Of a DNA stretch of 32,090 bases, positions 8,228-17,016 are shown one piece after another. Location: contig SUVI01000024.1 in the NCBI GenBank assembly GCA_015062085.1, forward strand, positions 1 through 32,090, read 5' to 3'. A program made the translations under genes and the position numbers. The stretch's first letter is position 1. Every line of letters starts with the position of its first letter. The DNA is from Planctomycetaceae bacterium (GTDB lineage: Bacteria; Planctomycetota; Planctomycetia; Pirellulales; Thermoguttaceae). Under the pieces are notes generated by a model, which did no database searches, was not told where the DNA came from, and was given only the letters and a program-made list of their open reading frames with translations.

Positions 8228-9680
8228 GATCGTCACGAGCACTTTCTCAAAAGGGGGTATCCACCCGCGTGAAGGGAAAGAGTTTTCTGAAAAATGTCCC
8301 ATTGAGGTCCTTCCGAACCCTTCGGAATTGAGGATCCCTTTCGTTCAGCACATCGGCGCACCGGCGAAGGTGTGCGTCGAGGCCCGTAGGGAGCTGGTTT
8401 ACGGACAGTTGGTCGCGGAGGCTTCCGGGTACGTTTCTGTGCCAGTCGCGGCGCCGCTGCCGGGGACGGTGAAACGTATCGGTTCTGTGACGCTTCCGAA
8501 TGGACGGCGCGTCCCGGCGGCTATTGAGAGTGTGCAGGCGGACGGTTTCGATCCGCAGACGCTTCTTGACAGAATGAAGGAGCCCGGCGAGTTCGTCTTG
8601 AGTGACTTTGATTCGGAACTGATTCGCGAGAGGATCCGCATGGCAGGGCTGGTGGGGCAGGGGGGCGCCGCGTTCCCGATCCACGTGAAGCTCATGCCGA
8701 ACGATGAAAAGCCGATCGACACGCTTTTGGTCAATGGGTGCGAGTGCGAACCGTACCTGACGGCAGACCATCGTGCGATGCTGGAAATGACGGATTCTGT
8801 CATCGCCGGAGCGCGGCTTGCTGCGAAAGCGTGTCATGCGAAGAAGATCGTGATCTGCATCGAGGCGAATAAACCTGACGCCATTGAAAAGATCTCAGCG
8901 GCGATCGAGAAACTGAAGGCTCAAAAGTGCGCGAACGCAGGAAAAACGGCTGAAAAAGCTGCAGGAAAAACGGCTGAAAAAGCTGCAGGAAATGCGGCTG
9001 AAAAAGAGCCGGAGATCCGAGTGATGCGCATGAAGACGAAGTATCCGCAGGGGGGCGAGAAACAGTTGATCTATGCAGCGCTTGGACGTAAGGTCCCGCT
9101 CGGTAAACTTCCGATCGAAGTCGGTGCGACGGTCGTGAATGTGGGATCGACGGTCTCGATTGCGATGGCGGTCCTTCATGAACTTCCTCTGACTCACCGT
9201 ATCGTGACAGTGACCGGCGGCGGGATCGCCCGGCCCGCGAACATTTTCGTGCCGATCGGGACGCCGATCCGCGTTTTGGTCGAACACTGCGGCGGTCTGA
9301 AAGAAAACGCGCGCCGCGTCCTGCTTGGCGGTCCCATGATGGGTTTTGCTGTTGGGTCGCTTGAGATCCCCGTAACGAAAGGGACCAGCGGGATCACCGT
9401 CCTTTCTTCAGAAGAGACGGACCGCGCGAAAGAGACGAACTGCATTCGGTGCGGTCGGTGCGTGAGTGCGTGTCCCATGCGCCTGATCCCGACCCGTTTG
9501 ATGTACGCTGCCCGTGCGCGAAACTGGGACGTATTCAAGGAGTATCATCCGATGGCGTGCATCGAATGCGGCTGCTGTTCTTTCTCCTGTCCGGCGAAGA
9601 TCCCGATCATTCAGCTTATCCGCGTCGGTAAAATGGAGCTTGCGCGTCAGCGTCAGGCAGAAGGCGCAAAGGAAAAGTAA
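8217..9680 (+). CDS. rnfC: Rnf complex subunit RnfC
   Basis: RnfC is the peripheral NADH-side subunit of the Rnf complex, which couples ferredoxin:NAD+ electron transfer to Na+ or H+ transport. Family signatures in the 487-residue product: FSKGGIHP at the start, the flavin/NAD-binding GLVGQGGAAFPIHVKL, VNGCECEPYLTADHR, the GGEKQLI segment, and two ferredoxin-type 4Fe-4S motifs near the C-terminus, CIRCGRCVSACP (about residue 408) and CIECGCCSFSCP (about 447). Unusual: an AGKTAEKA repeat (three copies) inserted between VVICIEANKPDA and the GGEKQ segment. The long Ala/Lys/Glu C-terminal tails of some proteobacterial RnfC proteins are absent. Confidence 0.97.
   Translation: MTDKIVTSTFSKGGIHPREGKEFSEKCPIEVLPNPSELRIPFVQHIGAPAKVCVEARRELVYGQLVAEASGYVSVPVAAPLPGTVKRIGSVTLPNGRRVPAAIESVQADGFDPQTLLDRMKEPGEFVLSDFDSELIRERIRMAGLVGQGGAAFPIHVKLMPNDEKPIDTLLVNGCECEPYLTADHRAMLEMTDSVIAGARLAAKACHAKKIVICIEANKPDAIEKISAAIEKLKAQKCANAGKTAEKAAGKTAEKAAGNAAEKEPEIRVMRMKTKYPQGGEKQLIYAALGRKVPLGKLPIEVGATVVNVGSTVSIAMAVLHELPLTHRIVTVTGGGIARPANIFVPIGTPIRVLVEHCGGLKENARRVLLGGPMMGFAVGSLEIPVTKGTSGITVLSSEETDRAKETNCIRCGRCVSACPMRLIPTRLMYAARARNWDVFKEYHPMACIECGCCSFSCPAKIPIIQLIRVGKMELARQRQAEGAKEK
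8937..9008 (+). repeat. 24-bp tandem repeat inside rnfC
   Basis: Two identical 24-bp units (8937-8960, 8961-8984) and a third with several changes encode AGKTAEKA, AGKTAEKA and AGNAAEKE. The array lies in a predicted surface linker and keeps the frame. Confidence 0.92.
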
Positions 9681-9770
9681 TCTCCGAGTGCGCAGAGACA
9701 CCGTTTTTCCTTTACTCACAGTCCATAGCCCCGTTGGATGATCCATTAACCCATTGAATTTGGTTTGAAT

Positions 9771-10745
9771 ATGGAAAAATTTGAAGTAGCCAGTTCCCCT
9801 CATCTTTTCCGCAACAATCGTTCCACGAGCCGAATGATGCTTCAGGTCATTTTGGCTCTGATGCCGGCCGCGCTGGTCTCGATTTGCGTTTTTCGAGAGC
9901 ACGCTCTTTTTCATATCGCGCTTTGTGTGCTGACTTGCGTTGCGTGTGAGTGGCTTTTTGCGCAGTTTCGCGGTCGGCGTGCGATGCTTGAGGATAATTC
10001 TGCGATCGTGACGGGGATGATCCTTGCGCTTTCGCTGCCGTGGAACGCGCCTTGGTATGTGCCGGTCATTGCGTCGCTCATAGCGATCGGGGTCGGCAAG
10101 GCTCCGTACGGCGGCCTCGGCTACAATATTTTCAATCCCGCAATGGTGGGACGCGCTTTCGTGATGCTCTGTTTTGCGACGGTCATGGGCGGCGGTGCGT
10201 ACCAGTTGACGGAGGAAGGCGCTTCCGGCATCGTTTCCCAGCCGACTCCGATGGTGCAGATCAAATCAGGCGATCTTGCGGAAACGCAGCTCCCGCAAGA
10301 TACGGTTTCCGTCCTGAAAGTCTGTTTTGCCGGTGTTCACAATGGGTCGCTCGGCGAAGTGAGCGGACTGGCGGTCCTGATCGGCGGACTTTACCTGATC
10401 GCACGGCGAAACGGCGAATGGCGCGTCACGGTCGGGATGCTGCTGGCGGTCTTTTTGATCGGGATGCTTTCAAAGATCCATCAGGACCCGGTCTATTGCG
10501 GACTTTTTTACCTCACGAACGGCGCGGTCCTTTTCGGTGCGTTTTTCATCGCGACGGATCCTGTCACCAATCCGATCACGCCGGGCGGTCAGTGGCTCTT
10601 CGGGATCGGCGTTGGTGTCCTGACGATGGTATTCCGCCTTTTCAGCGGCTATCCGGAGGGGGTGATGTTTGCCGTCCTGCTGATGAATGCCGTTTCCCCG
10701 CTTTTGAATCACGTGACGATCCCCCGGCCTTTCGGCAAAGCGTAG
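9771..10745 (+). CDS. rnfD: Rnf complex subunit RnfD
   Basis: RnfD is a polytopic membrane subunit that carries a covalently bound FMN. The 324-residue product opens with the family's MEKFEVASSPHLF and shows at least eight hydrophobic segments, with ALSLPWNAPWYVPVIAS, GKAPYGGLGYNIFNPAMVGRAF and, late, TDPVTNPITPGGQW. The FMN-carrying threonine is probably in SQPTPM (about residue 156), where relatives have an SGATP-like motif. The ATG at 9771 is preferred to a TTG two codons upstream. No clear ribosome binding site is seen, so translation may depend on coupling. Confidence 0.95.
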   Translation: MEKFEVASSPHLFRNNRSTSRMMLQVILALMPAALVSICVFREHALFHIALCVLTCVACEWLFAQFRGRRAMLEDNSAIVTGMILALSLPWNAPWYVPVIASLIAIGVGKAPYGGLGYNIFNPAMVGRAFVMLCFATVMGGGAYQLTEEGASGIVSQPTPMVQIKSGDLAETQLPQDTVSVLKVCFAGVHNGSLGEVSGLAVLIGGLYLIARRNGEWRVTVGMLLAVFLIGMLSKIHQDPVYCGLFYLTNGAVLFGAFFIATDPVTNPITPGGQWLFGIGVGVLTMVFRLFSGYPEGVMFAVLLMNAVSPLLNHVTIPRPFGKA

Positions 10746-10846
10746 TTTCAGAGGACGGGACGCAGTGTTTTCCGGTCGTTTGAGCAGGCGTTTTTTCAGA
10801 TTTTTCAAATCAAATTTTCCCAGGCGTTTTGCCTGTCGGCTGAATC

Positions 10847-11470
10847 ATGAGTGAATCCACAGTTTCCAATCCAGAGACCAGAACGAGACGTCCGAGCTAT
10901 TTGCTCCAGGCATGGCTCGTGATCTTCCTTTCGGCTCTTTACGCCGTCATTCTTGTTTCGCTTCAAATCAATTTGAGCGGCAAGATCGAGGCGAACAAGA
11001 AAAAGAAGACTTTTGCGCAGATCCCGTTGCTCGTTGAGGGGGCGGATCCTGCAAAGACGCGTGAGCTTTCGATCATGGGTACAGACGGCAAGCTGGCGAC
11101 GGTCCTTCAGATATTTGACGCGGATGAGCAGCACATCGGCTGGATCTTTCCCGGGAAAGGGCAGGGGTTCGGTGACGTCATTACACTGCTCGTCGGGCTG
11201 GATCGGAATGCGGAGACGCTGACCGGTCTCTGCGTTTTGGAGCAGAAAGAGACGCCGGGGCTTGGGAATTTTATCGAGGATGAGCCATTCCGTTCCCAGT
11301 TTACGGGAAAGAGCACATCCGTTCCTCTCGCAGTTGTGACGGGTGAACCGGTCCGGGCACAAGATATTCGCGCAGTGACGGGGGCGACGATCTCCTCGAA
11401 GGCTGTCTGCGACATCGTGAACCAAAGTGTTCAGCTTTACCGTGCTCCGGCGCTTGAGGCTGGAAAATGA
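10847..11470 (+). CDS. rnfG: Rnf complex subunit RnfG
   Basis: RnfG has one N-terminal membrane helix (about residues 20-42) and an outward FMN-binding domain. The covalent FMN site is AVTGATISSKAV (about residue 177, TGATISS). The middle matches the FMN-binding fold: KGQGFGDVITLLVGLD and KETPGLGN. Its length of 207 residues is normal. A spacer of about 100 nt after rnfD contains no gene. No strong ribosome binding site precedes the ATG. Confidence 0.95.
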   Translation: MSESTVSNPETRTRRPSYLLQAWLVIFLSALYAVILVSLQINLSGKIEANKKKKTFAQIPLLVEGADPAKTRELSIMGTDGKLATVLQIFDADEQHIGWIFPGKGQGFGDVITLLVGLDRNAETLTGLCVLEQKETPGLGNFIEDEPFRSQFTGKSTSVPLAVVTGEPVRAQDIRAVTGATISSKAVCDIVNQSVQLYRAPALEAGK

Positions 11471-11493
11471 GCAGGACGTGCGTCTTTTCGGAG

Positions 11494-11527
11494 TTTGCCC
11501 AAATGGCGATTTTGCCCAAATGACGAC
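11494..11527 (+). repeat. 17-bp tandem duplication in the rnfG-rnfE spacer
   Basis: TTTGCCCAAATGGCGAT and TTTGCCCAAATGACGAC follow each other at a 17-bp period, with a degenerate third copy (TTTCCCAAAATG) further on. The rest of the 125-nt spacer holds nothing I recognise. Confidence 0.7.
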
Positions 11528-11595
11528 CTGACGCATTTCCCAAAATGAAACGACTGACTGTTTTGTATTCCTGACGACAGACCGCGTATAAAATC

Positions 11596-12225
11596 ATGAA
11601 TAAAAATTCCTTACCCTCGGCCTCCCAGCGTTTTTTCAATGGGATCATTCCAGAGAATCCGACCTACCGGCTTCTGCTTGGAATGTGCCCCACGCTGGCA
11701 GTCACGAGTAACGTGCAGGCTGCGCTGACGATGGCGGCTGCGACGACGTTCGTTCTTTTTTGCTCGAACATCATGATCAGCCTGATCCGAAATCTCCTTC
11801 AGCCGCACCTCCGCATCCTAGTCTTCACGTTGACCATTGCGACTTTCGTGACGGTCGTCGACCGGCTCCTTGCGGCGGAGATGCCTGAAATGAGCAATCA
11901 GTTGGGACCGTACATTCCGCTGATCATCGTAAACTGTATCATCATTTCGCGCTGTGAGGCCTGCGCGTCGATCCAGGGACCTTTTATTTCGGCCTTCGAC
12001 GGTCTTGGAGTGGGGCTCGGTTTTACGCTGGGGCTGACTTCCATTGCGACGGTGCGTGAGATCTTAGGGATGGGAACGTGGTTTGGTCTTCAGGTCCTTC
12101 CGCCCGAAGTCTGGACTCCGTGGAGCGTCATGGTTCTGCCGCCTGGTGCGTTCTTGACGCTCGGAATGCTTTTGGCGCTGGTGAATTTCATCGAAGCCAA
12201 GCGTCAGCACGAAAAGGAAAACTGA
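11596..12225 (+). CDS. rnfE: Rnf complex subunit RnfE
   Basis: RnfE and RnfA are homologous inverted membrane subunits that hold a shared Fe-S cluster in the membrane. The 209-residue product has about six hydrophobic segments. Conserved cysteines lie in GMCPTLAVT and in [14 protein letters not shown]. The N-terminus [20 protein letters not shown] is typical of the family. Confidence 0.96.
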   Translation: MNKNSLPSASQRFFNGIIPENPTYRLLLGMCPTLAVTSNVQAALTMAAATTFVLFCSNIMISLIRNLLQPHLRILVFTLTIATFVTVVDRLLAAEMPEMSNQLGPYIPLIIVNCIIISRCEACASIQGPFISAFDGLGVGLGFTLGLTSIATVREILGMGTWFGLQVLPPEVWTPWSVMVLPPGAFLTLGMLLALVNFIEAKRQHEKEN

Positions 12226-12250
12226 AACCGGAGCTTTCGGGAGGATTTTC

Positions 12251-13003
12251 ATGGAACTTTTGATTCAAATGCTGCTTCTGGTCGTCAGCGCGGCCGTCAT
12301 CAATAATTTCGTACTGAAATACTTCGTTGGGATCTGTCCGTTTTTGGGCGTCTCTCGGAAGCTCAGCACTGCTTTTGGAATGGGGTGTGCCGTCACGTTC
12401 GTCATGGCGATCGCCTCATTTCTCTGCTGGACGATCACTTACTTCGTCCTGCGTCCGGAAGCGCCTCTTTCTGTCTGGATCTGGAGTGTGTGCGGGGGGG
12501 AGGGACCGGCGCCGGATCTTTCGATCCTTTCCTATCTCGTGTACATTTTCGTCATCGCGGCAAGCGTGCAGTTTGTCGAAATGTACGTCCGAAAGTTTTT
12601 TCCGTCACTGTACAAAGCGTTTGGCGTCTACCTGCCGCTCATCACGACGAACTGTGCGATCTTGTTTGCCTGCCTTGAGATCCTGAAGAATCTCCAGGAT
12701 CCTTCCCAGCTCTGGGGGCTGCACATTGCGCTTCTTTACTCGATCGGCGGAGGGTTGGGGTTTACGCTTGCGATCTCCATCATGGCTGGGATCCGTGAGG
12801 AGCTGGACATGGCGGACGTCCCGAAGCCTTTCCAGGGGGTCGGCATTGCGCTGATCACGGCATCGATCCTTGCGATGGCATTCATGGGATTTTCGGGAGT
12901 TGATAAAGGTATCGAGAAGAGTCTGCTTGCGGAACCTGTCGCGGAACCTGTCGCGGAACCTGTCGCGGAACCTGTCGCGGAAGCAGCAGGGGAGATGAAA
13001 TAG
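12251..13003 (+). CDS. rnfA: Rnf complex subunit RnfA with a repetitive C-terminal tail
   Basis: The 250-residue product matches RnfA, the partner of RnfE in the membrane core: [20 protein letters not shown] early, then [16 protein letters not shown] and the late [28 protein letters not shown] site precedes the ATG. The usual RnfA is about 190-200 residues. This one has a longer hydrophilic loop after helix 2 ([21 protein letters not shown]) and ends in an AEPV repeat tail with no known function. Confidence 0.96.
   Translation: MELLIQMLLLVVSAAVINNFVLKYFVGICPFLGVSRKLSTAFGMGCAVTFVMAIASFLCWTITYFVLRPEAPLSVWIWSVCGGEGPAPDLSILSYLVYIFVIAASVQFVEMYVRKFFPSLYKAFGVYLPLITTNCAILFACLEILKNLQDPSQLWGLHIALLYSIGGGLGFTLAISIMAGIREELDMADVPKPFQGVGIALITASILAMAFMGFSGVDKGIEKSLLAEPVAEPVAEPVAEPVAEAAGEMK
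12929..12982 (+). repeat. 12-bp tandem repeat in the rnfA 3' end
   Basis: The unit GCGGAACCTGTC occurs 4.5 times with no change and encodes AEPV repeats at the C-terminus of RnfA. Perfect identity at the DNA level points to recent expansion. Confidence 0.95.
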
Positions 13004-13052
13004 GAAAAGGATCCTGTTTTTTTAGGCACTTTGCAGAAAAGGAGGTTTTCCC

Positions 13053-14408
13053 ATGGCACACAAATTGGCTTTCAGGAGGCGCTCTGTTTGGAAGATGGTT
13101 TTCTTCTTTCTGGCGGTCTCTCTGTTTCTGGAGGCTAGTTTTACCGTCTCTGCGAGTTCCGAGGAGATCGCTAAACTTGAATTGACGGGCGACTGGTCCG
13201 TGTGTGTGACTTACGGCGGACGGAGTCAGGAGCTTTCGATCGCGCCTGCGCAGCTCACGCAGGTGACGGATGAGCGGGTGGATGCGCTTCCGGTTTTTGC
13301 TCCCTCTGGGGCGCCGTGGCGGAAGGGGAGACCGCTTGCGGGCGTTCAGGCTCAGGAGTGTACGGTGCGGCACGCGTATCTTCCTGGGTCGCTGCGAGTG
13401 ACTTCCGTACCTTCCGGGGATGCGGAGCCGACGGTTTTTGAAGAGGGCGTTGATTACCGGCTCGAAGTCGAGTGGGGGAATCTTGGGCGCATGGAAGGGG
13501 GCCGAATCGCGCAGAACACGCCGGTGTGTCTTTCGTACCAGTTCGGAAAAATGCGCATCGACGCGATCGTTCGGAATGCGGACGGCACATTTTCGCTGAT
13601 CCAAGGCGAGCCGCACGTTGCGAATCCGAAGCGTCCTGAAATTCCTGCTGAAACGCAGCTTTTGGCGACGGTCTGGATCTCCGGGAGGATCGAGCGATTG
13701 ACGGAAAAGGAACTTCTCCCGGTTTCGGATGTCCGCGAGTACCGGCCGATGTTTTTAGCGAAGGACGCGATCCCGCAGACGTACGGAAAACTCGTGCGCG
13801 GCGAGACGGTGCGTATTCTGGCGTGGGGGGATAGTGTGACGGCGTGCGGTTACCTTCCGGGGGAGGACCGATGGCAGTGCCAGTTCGTCGAGCGGCTCCA
13901 AGAACGGTTTCCGAATGCGAAGATCGAGCTGATCCATGAAGGCTGGGGCGGACGCAATACGCGCTCTTACCGGAATGCGGCGCCGGGGAGTCCGAAAAAC
14001 TATACCGAGCACGTGCTTGAGGTGAAGCCGGATCTGGTGGTGATGGAATTCGTCAACGATTCGTGGATGAAGCCGGAGAACGTGGAAGGGGACTATTCGC
14101 AGATCCTTGCGGATTTTCGGGAACGCGGGATGGAGTGGATCATTTGTACGCCGCATTATGTCCGTGCGGACTGGATGGGACTTTCGAGCGAGAAGGGGAT
14201 CGATGAGGATCCGCGTCCATACGTGCAAGGTCTGCGAGCGTTTGCGAAGAAGCACGGCATCGCGCTTGCCGACGCGTCGTTTTACTACGGTCAGCTGTAT
14301 CGGCAGGGGATCCCGTATTCGACGCTGATGATGAACAATATCAATCATCCGGATCGTTTCGGAATGTCGCTTTTTGCCGACGCGCTGATGAAGCTCTTTG
14401 AGGAGTGA
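13053..14408 (+). CDS. Secreted SGNH/GDSL-family hydrolase
   Basis: The 451-residue product has a basic start and a hydrophobic signal segment (about 13-33, ending near VSASSEE). It then has a beta-rich N-terminal region of about 200 residues, then an SGNH domain: WGDSVTACG (catalytic Ser, about residue 260), GWGGRNT (oxyanion Gly), EFVND (oxyanion Asn, about 334) and NINHPDRFG (catalytic His, about 430). Such enzymes are esterases or carbohydrate deacetylases outside the cytoplasm; the substrate cannot be told. AGGAGG precedes the ATG. It lies between rnfA and rnfB on the same strand with short gaps (49 and 62 nt), so it is probably co-transcribed with rnf genes despite no obvious functional link. 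Confidence 0.9.
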   Translation: MAHKLAFRRRSVWKMVFFFLAVSLFLEASFTVSASSEEIAKLELTGDWSVCVTYGGRSQELSIAPAQLTQVTDERVDALPVFAPSGAPWRKGRPLAGVQAQECTVRHAYLPGSLRVTSVPSGDAEPTVFEEGVDYRLEVEWGNLGRMEGGRIAQNTPVCLSYQFGKMRIDAIVRNADGTFSLIQGEPHVANPKRPEIPAETQLLATVWISGRIERLTEKELLPVSDVREYRPMFLAKDAIPQTYGKLVRGETVRILAWGDSVTACGYLPGEDRWQCQFVERLQERFPNAKIELIHEGWGGRNTRSYRNAAPGSPKNYTEHVLEVKPDLVVMEFVNDSWMKPENVEGDYSQILADFRERGMEWIICTPHYVRADWMGLSSEKGIDEDPRPYVQGLRAFAKKHGIALADASFYYGQLYRQGIPYSTLMMNNINHPDRFGMSLFADALMKLFEE

Positions 14409-14470
14409 GGCCGTTGGTCTGGCAGGGTACTTGATTTCCGTTTTACCAAAACCAATATCGGGGTTTTTTC

Positions 14471-15403
14471 ATGACCATTACCGTCGTTTCGATACTCGTT
14501 GCTGTTGGCGTGATGCTGCTTCTTGCTGTCGTCATGGGTTGGATCCTTGGCTGGGCGAATGTGGCGTTTCGTGTGGAGGTGGATCCGAAGATAGAGCAGC
14601 TGCTGGAGGTCCTTCCCGGAGCGAACTGCGGCGCTTGCGGTTTCGCGGGCTGTGGTGAGTACGCGGCTCAGCTGGTAATGGGGAGTGCGCAAGCCGGGGC
14701 GTGTACGCAGTGCAATAAAGAGGCGAACACACTCATCGCGAAGATCCTTGGCTGTGCGGCAGCGGAGACGTTTCCGTATCGTGCGATCGTTCACTGCCGG
14801 GCGCATCGCAGTGAGCGGCACGGCTGTCAGGAGTACGCTGGTGAAAAGAGTTGTGCGGCTGCGAATCTGGTCTCCGGGATCCAGGATTGTACTTACGGCT
14901 GTCTTGGTTATGGGGACTGTATGCGGGCGTGTCCGAACGACGCGATCGTCATTGAGGACGGGCTGGCACGCATTCGTTACCATCTCTGTGTTGGATGCAG
15001 AAAGTGTGAGACGGTCTGTCCGCGCAATATCATTTCGATCATTCCGTTCCGTCAATCGCAGGTCCTTGCCGTCGCGTGTTCCAATAAAGAAAAAGGAACG
15101 GACGTCAAAGCGGTCTGTGACGTCGGGTGCATTGGCTGCGGAATGTGTCAGAAGAGCAACACGGAGATTTCCATGATGGGGACCAATTTGCCGACGATCG
15201 ATTACGAACACTATCAGGGGGGAGACGTTTTGGGGATGGTGGTCGAAAAGTGTCCGGCAAAAGTGTTGATCTACGTAGGAAAACCGACGTCGGAGGACAT
15301 TAAGGCGACGCAGCATGAGAAGATGGACGATGTCGTGAATCCGACTCCTTCCACGACGATGGACCAGTTCCGTCCGGACGGCGTGCATGATATGACGCAC
15401 TGA
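14471..15403 (+). CDS. rnfB: Rnf complex subunit RnfB (ferredoxin-side, multi Fe-S)
   Basis: RnfB accepts or donates electrons from ferredoxin. One N-terminal membrane helix (about 5-28) precedes the RnfB-type Fe-S domain with NCGACGFAGCGEYA (from about residue 52) and a later cysteine. Next come ferredoxin-type motifs CTYGCLGYGDCMRACP and CVGCRKCETVCP, and a further partial motif, CIGCGMCQK, with a distant CP. The order rnfC-D-G-E-A-B is that of clostridial-type operons, here broken by the SGNH gene. The tail after the last cluster is hydrophilic. A good terminator follows. Confidence 0.96.
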   Translation: MTITVVSILVAVGVMLLLAVVMGWILGWANVAFRVEVDPKIEQLLEVLPGANCGACGFAGCGEYAAQLVMGSAQAGACTQCNKEANTLIAKILGCAAAETFPYRAIVHCRAHRSERHGCQEYAGEKSCAAANLVSGIQDCTYGCLGYGDCMRACPNDAIVIEDGLARIRYHLCVGCRKCETVCPRNIISIIPFRQSQVLAVACSNKEKGTDVKAVCDVGCIGCGMCQKSNTEISMMGTNLPTIDYEHYQGGDVLGMVVEKCPAKVLIYVGKPTSEDIKATQHEKMDDVVNPTPSTTMDQFRPDGVHDMTH

Positions 15404-15437
15404 GTGAAAAGCGCGATTTTGTGAAGAAAACGGAAGG

Positions 15438-15463
15438 ACTCTCTGATGACAGAGAGTTTTTTC
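15438..15463 (+). terminator. Rho-independent terminator of the rnf operon
   Basis: ACTCTCTG (15438-15445) pairs with CAGAGAGT (15450-15457) around an ATGA loop, followed by T6. Confidence 0.92.
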
Positions 15464-15514
15464 GTTTTTTTGTGTTTTTTTTAAAAAAAAGTGTTTTTTT
15501 TGCCAGCCCCCCTA

Positions 15515-15542
15515 TTGACAAAATATCGAAATGTGCTAAATT
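15515..15542 (+). promoter_or_regulatory. Promoter of the first small secreted protein
   Basis: TTGACA (15515-15520), a 16-nt spacer, TAAATT (15537-15542). A C6 tract (15507-15512) ends 2 nt upstream of the -35 box. The leader to the start codon is about 130 nt. Confidence 0.75.
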
Positions 15543-15676
15543 ATGTGTAATTGAGAATTCAGTAATGATTTCGATTTTTCGTTTTGCATTAGTTCTTCAG
15601 TAATTTTTTGATTACATTCTTTTGGGGAACGTGCATTTTCATTTGAGGTTTTCTTTACTCTTACAAGGAGTTCGTG

Positions 15677-16123
15677 ATGAAAGCGAAGTTTTTGTCCGTT
15701 TGTTTTGCCGCAATGTTTGTTTTGATGGCTGGTGTGAATTTCTGTCAGGCGCAGGTTTCCTCGGTTCCGATTTTGAAAAATTCGGTTGTTGTGGCTATGG
15801 CGCTGGAAGAAAAAGGTGCGCAGCTGCTGCATATGAACATTTCTGACTTGGAAAAGGGCGGCGCCAGCACTTACACCGCAAGACTTGCGTCCGGTTCATC
15901 CTATGTCGTCGTGGCTGTCGGTGATGACGAACGCGTTCAGGATCTTGACCTTCAGGTCTATGATGAAAACGACAATCTTGTTGAAGAGGACAATGATTCC
16001 AAAAATATCGCGGTTGCCCAAGTGGCTCCGAAATGGACCGGCGAGTTCAAATGCAAGGTCAGCGGCTACCGCATGTCACACGATGACGCCTTTTACGCGA
16101 TCCTGATCTTCCGCGTTGATTAA
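15677..16123 (+). CDS. Small secreted protein, possible pre-peptidase C-terminal-like beta domain
   Basis: The 148-residue product starts with a clear signal peptide (MKAKFLSVCFAAMFVLMAG, cleavage likely after CQAQ or nearby). The mature part has LASGSSYVVVAVGDDERVQDLDLQVYD, an NLVEEDND turn and a final WTGEFKCKVSGYRM. Uptake of a D-L-D-L core followed by an acidic turn and G-x-[FY]-x-x-x-V resembles the bacterial pre-peptidase C-terminal (PPC) beta-sandwich; this is pattern matching only. I chose the ATG at 15677 (GGAG 6 nt upstream) over a GTG one codon earlier. It stands alone with its own promoter. Function unknown. Confidence 0.8.
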   Translation: MKAKFLSVCFAAMFVLMAGVNFCQAQVSSVPILKNSVVVAMALEEKGAQLLHMNISDLEKGGASTYTARLASGSSYVVVAVGDDERVQDLDLQVYDENDNLVEEDNDSKNIAVAQVAPKWTGEFKCKVSGYRMSHDDAFYAILIFRVD

Positions 16124-16142
16124 GATAAAGGTTTGAGTTTCC

Positions 16143-16187
16143 TACAGACAGAGTATATTCTGCGAAAAGTTCTATGCTCTGTCTGTA
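16143..16187 (+). other. Perfect 11-bp inverted repeat after the first secreted protein
   Basis: TACAGACAGAG (16143-16153) and CTCTGTCTGTA (16177-16187) are exact inverted copies with a 23-nt AT-rich gap. No T-run follows, so it is a weak terminator candidate and might be a transcript-stabilising hairpin or an operator. Confidence 0.6.
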
Positions 16188-16357
16188 ACTCGAACGTATG
16201 TCGTGTGTTGGCGTCTTTAGGATTTTGTAAATTCGATCTTTGAAACTGATTTGTGAAAAGATACATAAAATGTATCTGGATCTCAAGAATGAAATGCCGA
16301 TTTGTCGAAAGTTTTATTTGATCAAACTTTGGAGATCTTGGCAGAAAGGATGATAAA

Positions 16358-16870
16358 ATGAAAAAGTTTGCAGTTGCAGTATTTATGACCCTCGTGATGT
16401 TCTGTTCTTCGGCTTTTGCGCAAGAGATCGGAATTTATGAAACCGCTTGGCAGTTGGAAGGGGATACTTATAATGGCCTCTTGATCATCGATAATGATGG
16501 CGGCGGTGCGCTTCGCGTCTTGGTGTATGACCGTAATGATGAAATTACGAAGGTCGTGGATCAGCGTGTTCGCGGTGAGAGCCGTTCGGACGGCATTGTG
16601 ATCCTTGGCTATGAGCCGAAGGTCGTGAAAGGGTATGGCGAATACGTCGCTGATAATTTTGTTTTGGGGAAAAATGGCCGAAAGGCCGTCGTGGATGACG
16701 CTGGAAACAAAGCGAAACTGGAGATGCGTCAGGTCGGCGAATCGGAATACCGCGAGATCGCTCAAAAATACATGATCGAAGGGGATGGCGAATCTGGTAA
16801 TTCCGGCGGAAATATCAATATTCGCAAGGTCAGGTCTGGCAATTCCAGTGGAAATATCAATATTCGATAG
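16358..16870 (+). CDS. Small secreted protein with Gly/Asn-rich C-terminal repeat
   Basis: The 170-residue product has a typical signal peptide (MKKFAVAVFMTLVMFCSSAFAQ). The mature part has no family I recognise: alternating hydrophobic strands (TYNGLLIIDNDGGGALRVLVYD) suggest a beta-rich fold. It ends in two copies of SGNSGGNINIR, joined by KVR. AAAGGATG precedes the ATG. It lies about 230 nt after another small secreted protein on the same strand; the two are not clearly homologous but could form one cell-surface function. Confidence 0.8.
   Translation: MKKFAVAVFMTLVMFCSSAFAQEIGIYETAWQLEGDTYNGLLIIDNDGGGALRVLVYDRNDEITKVVDQRVRGESRSDGIVILGYEPKVVKGYGEYVADNFVLGKNGRKAVVDDAGNKAKLEMRQVGESEYREIAQKYMIEGDGESGNSGGNINIRKVRSGNSSGNINIR
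16793..16866 (+). repeat. 42-bp period repeat at the end of the secreted protein gene
   Basis: Two 32-bp copies (16793-16824 and 16835-16866), 29 of 32 identical, encode SGNSGGNINIR and SGNSSGNINIR at a 42-bp period, ending at the stop codon. Confidence 0.9.
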
Positions 16871-16906
16871 ACACCGGCTTTTCCCAAGCCTTTCATTTTT
16901 GGAAAG

Positions 16907-16932
16907 ACTCTCTGGGGACGGAGAGTTTTTTC
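16907..16932 (+). terminator. Rho-independent terminator after the second secreted protein
   Basis: ACTCTC (16907-16912) pairs with GAGAGT (16921-16926) around an 8-nt loop, followed by T6. Confidence 0.85.
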
Positions 16933-16981
16933 ATTTTGGGAGATTTTGACTGGAAATATTGGAAAATTTTTATGTTCCCCC

Positions 16982-17010
16982 TTGACAAAGTGTCCAAGAT
17001 GGGTTAGACT
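16982..17010 (+). promoter_or_regulatory. Promoter of a putative noncoding RNA
   Basis: TTGACA (16982-16987), a 17-nt spacer, TAGACT (17005-17010), with C5 abutting the -35 box. No good start codon with a ribosome binding site follows, which points to an RNA product. Confidence 0.75.
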
Positions 17011-17016
17011 ATGTAT

